From SM23-32 sp964434535 (GTDB lineage: Bacteria; Planctomycetota; Brocadiia; SM23-32), in contig CAYSWA010000002.1 of the NCBI GenBank assembly GCA_964434535.1, positions 1 through 64,000 of the forward strand: a stretch of DNA of 64,000 nt. The letters are read 5' to 3'. The notes beneath the pieces are model-generated. The model was not told the DNA's origin. It saw nothing but the letters and a program-made list of their open reading frames with translations, and did not search any database. The position numbers were made by a program, and so were the translations under genes. Numbering within the stretch: position 1 is the stretch's first letter; each line of letters begins with the position of its first letter. Below, one piece after another: positions 50,602 to 59,093 of this stretch.

Positions 50602-52989
50602 TCAGAAGCGCCGCTGGGCGCCGAGGGAGAAGTGGACGTACTGCGTCTCGTCATCGGATTCCTTCATGATCGGGGCGGCCACGTCGAACTCGATCGCCGC
50701 CCCGCCGAGCACCGGAACCTGCCAGCGGATGCCCACGCCGAGCGAGACGCGCAGCTTGTCCCACCCGCTGAAGACCTCCTGCACCTTCTCCTCGACGTAA
50801 CCCGCGTCGCAGAAGGTGACCAGCCGCAGCCGCTGCTCCTGCGAGAGGGGGAAGCTGTACTCGACCGAGCCGAGCAGCATCGACTCGCCGCCGACTTGCC
50901 GGTCGGTGACGGGGTCGGTGGGCGAGACCCCCTCGAAGTCGAAGCCCCGCAGCGTGCTGAAGCCCCCCGCGTAGAGCCGCTCGTAGACGGGCACGTCGCC
51001 GCTGAAGGCATCGACCAGGGCCATCCGACCGCGCAGGCCGATCACGTGGCGGTTGCGGCCCTTGCGCTCGCGCACGACCCAGTACTTCTGTGCGCGCAGG
51101 TCGAGCGTGACGGCGTCCACGTCGCCCCAGGCGCCCTCCAGGTCGCCCGCCAGGTAGTGCCCCTCGGTGGGCATGAACCGGTTGTCCCGCCGGTCCAGGG
51201 CGAAGCCGACGCCGGCGAACGGGCGCGGGTGGGAGCCCTCCTCCCTGGCGATGACGGCCGGCGCGCCGGCGTCCACGTCGTCGACGTCCACCGACTCATA
51301 CCCCGCCCGCACGTAACGGCGCAGGAACTTCGAGAGGCGCTGCCCGAGCGTGACGTAGCCCCCGGTGCGCGTCTCGTCGAACTCGTTGCGGGCGATGCCG
51401 CGGGAGTAGACGCCGGTGCCGAAGCTGTACTGCGTGTTCGCGATCGAGGGCTCCTCGAACGTGACGGCGTAGTAGGAGCGCTTCGTGCCCGCCCGCAGCG
51501 AGATGGCGAGCCGCTGGCCGCCGCCGCGGAAGGCGTTGCCCCGCCACAAGTCGTTCCAGCTCGACGGCCAGTTGCCGATGGCGAAGTTGTCCTCTTCGAT
51601 CGAGACGCCGCCCATCAGGCCCGATTCGCTGCCCACCCCCGCCGTCAGCAGCAGCCGGCCCGTCGGGCCCTCCTCGACGCGCACCACGGCGTCCCGCAGC
51701 CGGCCGGGGCCGGGCTCGAGCGTGACCTCGACCGGCCGGGGCGATTCCCAGTCGAAGTAGCCCGTGTTGACCAGGAGCCGCTCGCTCTCGCGGAAGCGCC
51801 CGGCGCGGGCCACCTCGCCGGGGTAGAAGGTGAGGTTGCGCCGCACCACCACCTCGCTGGTCTTGGTCAGCCCCCGCACGTCGATGCGGCGCACGTAGGC
51901 GCGCTCGCCTTCCTCGAGGTGGAACCGCAGCGTCACCCGCGCCCCCTGCGGGGGGAAGACCTCCTCGGCCCGCAGGTTGCCCGACTCGCGCGTCACGTCC
52001 CAGTGGCCCTGGTCGGCGTAGAGGCGCGTGATCTCGTCCAGCGCGTCCTCGAGCCGCTCCGGGCGATACGCCTCGCCCGCGGCCAGCGGCACGGCCCGGC
52101 GCAGCTCCTCGTCGCGCAAGAGCCTGTTGCCCTCGAAGGCGACCTCCTCGACCGTGTAGAGCGGCCCCTCGCGGACGGTGACGCGCAGGAACGCCTGCTC
52201 GCCGTCGTCGCTGAGGCGCACGTCGCCGGCGGCCTCGGCGTCCAGGAAGCCCTGGCGGCGGTAGTAGTCCTCCACCCGCCGCACGTCCTGGCGGAAGGTG
52301 CGTTCCTCGAACCACCCGGGCCAGATGAAGCCGGGCCAGCCGCGCCGCCGGCTCTCCATCTCGTCGAGCAGCTCGCCCCGCTTGATCTGCGCGTTGCCCT
52401 CGAAGGCGATCTCCTCCACGTAGGTGCGCGGGCCCTCGGTCACGGTGAAGACGAGCTGCCGCGCCGCGGCGTCGGCGCGGGCCATGGCGGCGCGGACGGC
52501 GACGGCGGCGTAGCCGGCCTCGCGGTAGGCGTCTTCGATGCGCCGCTCGGCGTCCCGCGCCTGCGCCTGGCCGACCTGGTCGCCGGCTTCGACCTCGACC
52601 ATCTCCCGCAGGCGGCGGGCGCTGAAGTGCGCGTTGCCCTGGAAGCCGACCTCGGTGAGGGCGACCTGCTCGACCACCCGCAGGACAACCTCCACGCCGC
52701 CCTCCTCCTGCGGCGCCACCTCGGCCGAGACGCCCCCGTAGAGGCCGCCGGCGTTGTAGGCGTCGACGGCCTCGCGCAGGCGCTCCTCCTCCAGCGGCGC
52801 CCCCTGCCGGATGCCGATGAGGCGGCGCACCTGCCCGTCGGCCAGCAGGTAGTTGTGGCGGACGGTGACGCGGTTGACCGCCGGCGCGGGCACCCCGCAG
52901 GCCGGCGGGGCGGCTGCATGGAGGGCGGCGAGGCCGACGAGCCCCGCTGCCATGGCCCGGCGCAGAGTCGCCTGGCAGATTCCTCTCAT
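50602..52989 (-). CDS. bamA: Outer membrane protein assembly factor BamA
   Basis: Central subunit that folds outer-membrane barrels. 795 residues: signal peptide (about 1-32), five POTRA-like repeats at about 36-430 (each with a V/F-EGN or F-QGN motif, such as EIAFEGNAQIKRGEL), then a 16-strand barrel. The barrel has LRGFDFEGVSP (L6 loop, VRGF/Y type, about 690) and ends SLGAQRRF, a terminal aromatic beta-signal. It follows dnaB by 15 bases on the same strand. Confidence 0.95.
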   Translation of the reverse strand: MRGICQATLRRAMAAGLVGLAALHAAAPPACGVPAPAVNRVTVRHNYLLADGQVRRLIGIRQGAPLEEERLREAVDAYNAGGLYGGVSAEVAPQEEGGVEVVLRVVEQVALTEVGFQGNAHFSARRLREMVEVEAGDQVGQAQARDAERRIEDAYREAGYAAVAVRAAMARADAAARQLVFTVTEGPRTYVEEIAFEGNAQIKRGELLDEMESRRRGWPGFIWPGWFEERTFRQDVRRVEDYYRRQGFLDAEAAGDVRLSDDGEQAFLRVTVREGPLYTVEEVAFEGNRLLRDEELRRAVPLAAGEAYRPERLEDALDEITRLYADQGHWDVTRESGNLRAEEVFPPQGARVTLRFHLEEGERAYVRRIDVRGLTKTSEVVVRRNLTFYPGEVARAGRFRESERLLVNTGYFDWESPRPVEVTLEPGPGRLRDAVVRVEEGPTGRLLLTAGVGSESGLMGGVSIEEDNFAIGNWPSSWNDLWRGNAFRGGGQRLAISLRAGTKRSYYAVTFEEPSIANTQYSFGTGVYSRGIARNEFDETRTGGYVTLGQRLSKFLRRYVRAGYESVDVDDVDAGAPAVIAREEGSHPRPFAGVGFALDRRDNRFMPTEGHYLAGDLEGAWGDVDAVTLDLRAQKYWVVRERKGRNRHVIGLRGRMALVDAFSGDVPVYERLYAGGFSTLRGFDFEGVSPTDPVTDRQVGGESMLLGSVEYSFPLSQEQRLRLVTFCDAGYVEEKVQEVFSGWDKLRVSLGVGIRWQVPVLGGAAIEFDVAAPIMKESDDETQYVHFSLGAQRRF

Positions 52990-53004
52990 CCGTTCACCCG
53001 TGGG

Positions 53005-54363
53005 TTACTGGACGCCGGGCTGGGAGGCCCGTGAATCGAACCGCAGGTACCTCTTTTGGAAGACCAGGTGCACCACGCCGGTGGGCCCGTTGCGCTGCTT
53101 GGCGATGATCAGGTCGGCCTCGTTGCCGCCGCCCTCCTCGGCGTCCGCGGCGAAGTCCTGCGGGCGGTGCAGCAGCAGCACCACGTCGGCGTCCTGCTCG
53201 ATGGCGCCGCTCTCGCGCAGGTCGCTCAGGCGGGGGCGTCGCTGCTCCTGCTCGACGCGGCGGCTCAGCTGGGCCACGGCGATCACGGGCACGCCGAGCT
53301 CGCGGGCCAGCGCCTTGAGGCCCTGGCTGATCTCGGCCACTTCGGTGGCGCGGTTCTCGCGATTGCGGTTCGAGGACATGAGCTGAAGGTAGTCGACCAC
53401 GATCAGCTCCACGTCCTGGCGGTGCACCAGCCGGCGGGCGCGGGCCCGCAGGTCGAGCACGCGCAGCGTGGGGCTGTCGTCGATGTAGAGGGGCAGGCCG
53501 ACCAGGTCGTCCAGGGACGCCTCGAGGGTCTGCCAGTCCTTCTGGCGCAGCGTGCCCCGGCGGAAGTCGTGCGTGTCCAGGTGGTTGTGGACGCAGAGGA
53601 AGTTGCTGACGATCTGCTCGGCGGGCATCTCCAGGCTGTAGAGGGCGGCGGGGCGGCGGTTGACGGAGCAGATGTGGTGGAGCACGTTGAGCGCGAAGCT
53701 GGTCTTGCCCATGCTGGGTCGGGCGGCGATGACGATCAGCTCGCCCGGCTGGAAGCCGCCGGTCATGTCGTCCAGGTCGTAGTAGCCGCTGGCCACGCCG
53801 GTGAGGCGGCCGGGGTGCTGGTGCAGCTCCTCCAGGCGGGCGACGATGGCCTGGAGGATGTCGTTCATCTCGCGGATGCGGCCGCTGTCTTTCTGGTGGC
53901 GCACGGCCAGGATGCTGGCCTCGGCCTCGTCCAGCAGCGAGTCGACCTCCTGGGAGTTCTGGTAGGCGGCGCTCTGGATGCGGCCGGAAGTCTCGATCAG
54001 GTGGCGGCGCAGGGCGTGCTCGCGCACGATCTCGATGTAGTATTCGGCGTTGGCGCTGGTGGGGACGGCCTCCATCAGCTCCAGCAGGTAGGCCTGGCCG
54101 CCGGCCTTCTCCAGCTTCTCCTGGCGGGCCAGGTGGTCGCGCAGCAGGATCGGGTCGACGGTGTTGTTCTGGTCGGTGAGGTGGACGACGGCGCCGAAGA
54201 TGTCGCGGTGGGCCAGCTTGTAGAAGCTGTCCTCGGCAAGGCGCTCGCGGGCGAGATAGACGGCGTCCTGGGAGAGCAGCATCGAGCCGAGCACGCCCAT
54301 CTCGGCCTGCACGTCATGGGGGGGAACGCGGGATGCGGCGCCTGTCTCAGACATCTGGGCCAT
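53005..54363 (-). CDS. dnaB: Replicative DNA helicase DnaB
   Basis: Hexameric helicase at the replication fork. 452 residues: N-terminal domain (about 12-130, VPPHDVQAEMGVLGSMLLS), RecA-like domain (about 185-445) with Walker A ARPSMGKTSF, Walker B ELIVVDYLQLM and IAVAQLSRRVEQ. No intein. Lies after rplI, a common arrangement (rpsF-ssb-rpsR-rplI-dnaB), though rpsR is absent here. Confidence 0.96.
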   Translation of the reverse strand: MAQMSETGAASRVPPHDVQAEMGVLGSMLLSQDAVYLARERLAEDSFYKLAHRDIFGAVVHLTDQNNTVDPILLRDHLARQEKLEKAGGQAYLLELMEAVPTSANAEYYIEIVREHALRRHLIETSGRIQSAAYQNSQEVDSLLDEAEASILAVRHQKDSGRIREMNDILQAIVARLEELHQHPGRLTGVASGYYDLDDMTGGFQPGELIVIAARPSMGKTSFALNVLHHICSVNRRPAALYSLEMPAEQIVSNFLCVHNHLDTHDFRRGTLRQKDWQTLEASLDDLVGLPLYIDDSPTLRVLDLRARARRLVHRQDVELIVVDYLQLMSSNRNRENRATEVAEISQGLKALARELGVPVIAVAQLSRRVEQEQRRPRLSDLRESGAIEQDADVVLLLHRPQDFAADAEEGGGNEADLIIAKQRNGPTGVVHLVFQKRYLRFDSRASQPGVQ

Positions 54364-54420
54364 CCGACGATCTCGGGCGACGCTCCTCGGGCCCGGCGGG
54401 GGGCCAGAGCGCCACGGGGG

Positions 54421-54876
54421 CTATTCCTCGGTCTCGGCGGCCACCCTCACCAGTATGTGGGCTCGCACCTCGGGGTGGAGCATGATCTCCACCTCGTAGT
54501 CGCCGACCTCCTCGATGGGGCGCTCCAGGCTGACGTTGGGGGGGCGGATCGCCTCGAAGCCGCTCTCGACGAGCTGCTCGGCGATCTGCTGCGCCCCGAC
54601 CGAGCCGAACAGGTGCCCCTTCTCGGTGGCGCGGGCGGGGATGTAGCACAGGAAGCCTTCGAGCATCTCGGCCTGTCGGTTGACGCGCTCCAGCTCTTCC
54701 ATCTCGCGCTGACGCCGCGCTCCGCGGGCCGCCTCGGCCTCTCGCAGGTTCTCGGGGGTCACCTCGACGGCCACCTGCTTCGGCAGCAGGTAGTTGCGCG
54801 CGTAGCCGGGCGCAACGTCCACCACTTCGCCCACGCCTCCGAGCTTGGGCACGTCCTTGCGCAGCAGCACTTGCAT
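54421..54876 (-). CDS. rplI: 50S ribosomal protein L9
   Basis: 151 residues: N-domain KDVPKLGGVGEVVDVAPGYA, NYLLPKQVAVEVTPENL, long connecting helix, and C-domain EKGHLFGSVGAQQIAE. Complete and normal in length. Follows ssb by 52 bases with no rpsR between. Confidence 0.96.
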   Translation of the reverse strand: MQVLLRKDVPKLGGVGEVVDVAPGYARNYLLPKQVAVEVTPENLREAEAARGARRQREMEELERVNRQAEMLEGFLCYIPARATEKGHLFGSVGAQQIAEQLVESGFEAIRPPNVSLERPIEEVGDYEVEIMLHPEVRAHILVRVAAETEE

Positions 54877-54928
54877 GTCAGTCGGTTCCTCGGTCTCGCC
54901 TGGTCTTCCGGACGCGGCCCGGCCGGCC

Positions 54929-55402
54929 TCAGAAAGGTATCTCGTCGTCGGAAACGTCGAAGCCCTCGTCGGGGGAATCCTCCGCCTCGCGTTCGGCGGC
55001 CGGGGCGGCCTTCTGCTGTTGGCTCCGCTGCGCGCCCTCGCCGCGGGGCTCGGCGCGTTCGCCGCCGCCTCCGCCGCGCCCGCCGATGAACTCGAAGTTC
55101 TCGGCCACCACGCGCAGCTTGCTGCGGCGCCCTTCGGAGGTCTCCCACTGGTCGTACTGCAGGCGGCCCTCGATGAAGATCGGCCGCCCCTTGGTGAAGT
55201 ATTCGCTGATGACCACGCCGCGCCGGCCCCACATGGTCACGTCCACGAAGCAGACCTCTTCGCGCTGCTCGCCGGCGGAGGTGTTATAGACCCGGTTGAC
55301 CGCCAGCCCGAACTCGCAGACCGGCGTTCCGGCCGGAGTGTAGCGCAGTTCCGGATCACGGGTCAAGTTGCCCATCAGGAACACTTTGTTCAGGTTCGCC
55401 AT
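54929..55402 (-). CDS. ssb: Single-stranded DNA-binding protein Ssb
   Basis: 157 residues: OB fold at about 1-110 (NLNKVFLMGNLTRDPELRYT, CFVDVTMWGRRGVVISEYF), a low-complexity Gly/Glu/Gln linker and the acidic partner-binding tip DVSDDEIPF. ATG at 55402. Confidence 0.95.
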   Translation of the reverse strand: MANLNKVFLMGNLTRDPELRYTPAGTPVCEFGLAVNRVYNTSAGEQREEVCFVDVTMWGRRGVVISEYFTKGRPIFIEGRLQYDQWETSEGRRSKLRVVAENFEFIGGRGGGGGERAEPRGEGAQRSQQQKAAPAAEREAEDSPDEGFDVSDDEIPF

Positions 55403-55441
55403 GGCAGGCTCTCCTGCAGTGGTGGGGCGGTGCAGGCCGGC

Positions 55442-55936
55442 TTACTCGACCGCCTCTTCGAGCTCCTCTTCTTCCTCCTCCTCCTCCTGCTCGTCTTCTT
55501 CCTCCCCCTCTTTGTCCTCTTTCTCGGCGCCTTCCTCGGCTTCGACCTCGGCCGGGTAGGTCACCTGGGGGGCGGCCGGCTCGGCCTCGGGCGTCTCGAT
55601 CTGCTCGCCCTCGGGGCTGTAGAGCTGGCCCTGGACGGGGCTGACCTGTTCGGTGCGGAGGATCAGCAGCCGCAGGATCTGCTCCGAGAGGTTCGCCATG
55701 TTCTTGATCTCGGCGATGGCGGACCCGTCCACCGCGAAGTAGGTCAGCACGTAGATGCCGCGCTTGACCTTCTTGATCGGGTAGGCGAGCTTGCGCTCGT
55801 CCCAGCGCTCGATGTGCCGGATCTGTGCCCCGTTGCGCGTCAGCAGCTCGGCGATGTGACGCACCACCTCCGCGAACTCCGAGCCGCCCCGGCCCGAGTC
55901 CACCAGGAACATGCCTTCATACAGGTTGACTGCCAA
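55442..55936 (-). CDS. rpsF: 30S ribosomal protein S6 with long acidic tail
   Basis: S6 domain at about 1-98 (NLYEGMFLVDSGRG, DERKLAYPIKKVKRGIYVLT) followed by about 65 extra residues of almost pure Glu/Asp. S6 tails are Glu-ligated in enterics; here a genomically encoded poly-Glu tail of unusual length is present. Start is TTG at 55936, supported by GGAGGA upstream. Confidence 0.93.
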   Translation of the reverse strand: MAVNLYEGMFLVDSGRGGSEFAEVVRHIAELLTRNGAQIRHIERWDERKLAYPIKKVKRGIYVLTYFAVDGSAIAEIKNMANLSEQILRLLILRTEQVSPVQGQLYSPEGEQIETPEAEPAAPQVTYPAEVEAEEGAEKEDKEGEEEDEQEEEEEEEELEEAVE

Positions 55937-55963
55937 TGCGGTTCCTCCGTCGTGTGTGCACTC

Positions 55964-56527
55964 TTACTGCTCGGGCTCGGCCCGGTTATGGCGGTTCATG
56001 GCCGCCTCGATGCCCTCGCGCGCCCAGCAGAGCGCGGCGCGGGCCGCGCGCCCGGCCATGCGCTCGACCTCGTCCCACTCGTCCTCGCTGAAGGGGTTGA
56101 GCACGAACTCGCGCGCCTCCACCTGCGGCGGGCGCGGCCCGATGCCCATGCGCAGGCGCGGATAGTCCTGCGTGCCGAGCGCCCGCGCCACGGACTCCAG
56201 CCCCTTGTGGCCGCCGCTGGAGCCGCCCGGCCGGATGCGCGTGCGCCCCAGCGGCAGGTCCAGGTCGTCCACCAGCACCAGCAGGTCCTGCGCGGCGACG
56301 CCCTCCTCGCGGCAGAGCCGCTCCAGCGGCGGGCCGGAGCGGTTCATGTAGCCGAGCGGCTTGGCCAGCAGCAGGCCGCCCGCTCGGGCCATCAGAGCTC
56401 CGTGCCGCTCGGCCTCTCGCCCCACGCCGATCGTCTGCGCCAGCTCGTCCAGCGCCATCCAGCCGGCGTTGTGGCGGGTGGCGGCGTATTGCCTGCCGGG
56501 GTTGCCGAGCCCGGCGATGATCTTCAC
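55964..56527 (-). CDS. pth: Peptidyl-tRNA hydrolase Pth
   Basis: Recycles peptidyl-tRNA that falls off ribosomes. 187 residues: GLGNPGRQYAATRHNAGWMA with catalytic Asn and His 20-type residue, KPLGYMNRSGPPL, LVDDLDLPLGRTRIRPGGSS, and GHKGLES. GTG start at 56527, 27 bases after rplY, the usual pair. Confidence 0.95.
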   Translation of the reverse strand: MKIIAGLGNPGRQYAATRHNAGWMALDELAQTIGVGREAERHGALMARAGGLLLAKPLGYMNRSGPPLERLCREEGVAAQDLLVLVDDLDLPLGRTRIRPGGSSGGHKGLESVARALGTQDYPRLRMGIGPRPPQVEAREFVLNPFSEDEWDEVERMAGRAARAALCWAREGIEAAMNRHNRAEPEQ

Positions 56528-56554
56528 CGCTGCCTCCCGTGGCGGGCCGGCGCC

Positions 56555-57217
56555 TCACTGCTCGTCTTCGGGCTCTTCGCCGATCTCCTCTTCCTGCTCG
56601 GCCTCGCGCCCGATCAGCTCCGGCTCGGCCATCGCCTCCTCCAGCACGCCCTCGGCTTCCTCCTCCTCGAGCTCCACCGGCGGGGTCACCGTCACGATGA
56701 CGGTCTCGGGCTCGGCGACCGGCGCGACGCCCTCGGGAAAGGCGAGGTCGCCGACGCGGATCACCTCGCCGATCTCCAGCTCGCCGACCTCGACGCGGAG
56801 CCTCTCGGGGATGGCGGTCGGCAGGCACTCCACCTCCAGCTCGTGCTGCTGGACGGCGAGCACGCCGCCTTCCTCCACGCCGGGTGCCTCGCCGTGCGTC
56901 TCGACCGGCACCGAGACGGTGATCCGCTCGGTCAGCGAGATGCGGATGAAGTCCACGTGCAGCAGTTCGTCGCCGAGTGCGTCGTACTGGACCTCCCGGA
57001 TCTGGGCCGTCTCCTCCTGTCCGTTCCACTGCACGCGCACGATGAAGGAGTGGGCCTCGAGCAGCTTCTCCACGTCGATGCCGTTGACGCTGAGCAGCAG
57101 GTTCGGCTGGTCGTGGCCGTAGAGCACGGCGGGCACGAGCCCGAGCGTGCGCAGCCGGCGGCAGGCGCGCGATCCGCGGGCCTCGCGCGGCTGGGCTTGC
57201 AGTTCGGCAATGTCCAT
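56555..57217 (-). CDS. rplY: 50S ribosomal protein L25/Ctc
   Basis: 220-residue long form. N-terminal L25 domain (about 1-92, REARGSRACRRLRTLGLVPAV and YGHDQPNLLLSVNG) binds 5S rRNA; the C-terminal TL5/Ctc beta domain runs at about 95-190 and a Glu-rich tail closes the protein. ATG 57217 begins the domain. First gene of the operon after the promoter at 57393-57421. Confidence 0.93.
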   Translation of the reverse strand: MDIAELQAQPREARGSRACRRLRTLGLVPAVLYGHDQPNLLLSVNGIDVEKLLEAHSFIVRVQWNGQEETAQIREVQYDALGDELLHVDFIRISLTERITVSVPVETHGEAPGVEEGGVLAVQQHELEVECLPTAIPERLRVEVGELEIGEVIRVGDLAFPEGVAPVAEPETVIVTVTPPVELEEEEAEGVLEEAMAEPELIGREAEQEEEIGEEPEDEQ

Positions 57218-57392
57218 GGCAGGATGCTCGCTTGCGATCGGTTTGTCGGGGCAGTCGCTTCCGCCGCGCCGCCGGGCGCGAAGCGCCCGCCGGGTGCGAA
57301 ACGCCCGGCTCCGGGGCCTTCGCGGGGGAAGAAGCGCTTCGGTGGGGCAGGCGGGGCGCCTCGGCGCCCGCCTCGCCGTCCGGAACCGCCCA

Positions 57393-57421
57393 CTTATACC
57401 ACAGCCGTGCCGGCCTGTCAA
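57393..57421 (-). promoter_or_regulatory. Strong promoter for rplY and the following ribosomal/envelope genes
   Basis: Minus strand perfect TTGACA (57421-57416) and TATAAG (57398-57393) with a 17-base spacer; about 176 bases of leader before rplY. No comparable promoter is seen between the genes downstream to 47 kb, so it may drive a very long transcript. Confidence 0.75.
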
Positions 57422-57497
57422 CGCGACGAACGCCGCGCCGGGTGCCGAGCGGGAGGCGCAACCGGGGACTGCCCTCCCGCAGCGGGCCGACCCCAAC

Positions 57498-57599
57498 CCC
57501 GTGCCGCATCAGCTTGGCCACGTTGAAGGCCGTGCACGCCCAGAGCCACTCGGTGCGCACTTTCGCCAGCCCCCGGTGAAGGAACCGCCGAAGCCCCAC
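57498..57599 (-). pseudogene. Remnant of an IS1182/IS5-like transposase C-terminus
   Basis: Minus-strand frame gives GLRRFLHRGLAKVRTEWLWA then CTAFNVAKLMRHG, the closing segment of many DDE transposases of these families. Sequence on both sides is unrelated, so only this end is left. Confidence 0.6.
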
Positions 57600-57828
57600 T
57601 ATTGCTTCGTGACACTTGATTCTGGGAGTGTGGCATGGCCCTCCGGGCCAGAGGCCCTCGGGGCCGGTGGCCATCCTGGCCATGATTCATGGTCTGCCGC
57701 TCGTGTGCCGTCCGGCGCCCGCTGAGCTGTGTGCCCCGCATCGGCATGCACCGCAGGGGCGCGGCGCGGCGTGCAGATCCCTCTGCCCCCTTCGGGGACT
57801 TGGGAGGACATGACGGCGGGGCGCCGCC

Positions 57829-58893
<1,065 letters not shown>

Positions 58894-58933
58894 GGCTCCC
58901 GCTCCGATGGGTGGACTGCCGCGATTCGGCCCG

Positions 58934-58962
58934 ATTATACGCTCTGAGGGCCCCGGCCACCA
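58934..58962 (-). promoter_or_regulatory. Promoter for corA
   Basis: Minus-strand perfect TATAAT (58939-58934); the -35 position 17 bases up (58962-58957) is only TGGTGG. Confidence 0.5.
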
Positions 58963-58997
58963 GGCAGACCGGGAGGAAACGGGCCGGCCCGCCCAGG

Positions 58998-59026
58998 TGG
59001 AAAAGCCGGGTCTGGAAGGGTACAAT
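58998..59026 (+). promoter_or_regulatory. Promoter for the giant TPR protein gene
   Basis: TGGAAA (58998-59003) and TACAAT (59021-59026), 17 bases apart, 67 bases before the ATG. Confidence 0.5.
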
Positions 59027-59093
59027 GGCGCCCTCGCGCGCCCCGCCCCAGGCGGGGGCGGCGGCCTGAAGACTTCTATGGCGCGAAGCGCCC

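Larger units (their letters stand above)
57218..57828. other. Intergenic region with promoter and transposase remnant
   Basis: 611 bases between rplY and corA, both on the minus strand. Contains the rplY promoter (57393-57421), a short transposase fragment (about 57498-57599), an imperfect GGGGAC-type repeat (about 57450-57479) and a CCCC/GGGG hairpin with a TTC loop (57782-57795), possibly the end of corA. Nothing else recognised. Confidence 0.6.
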
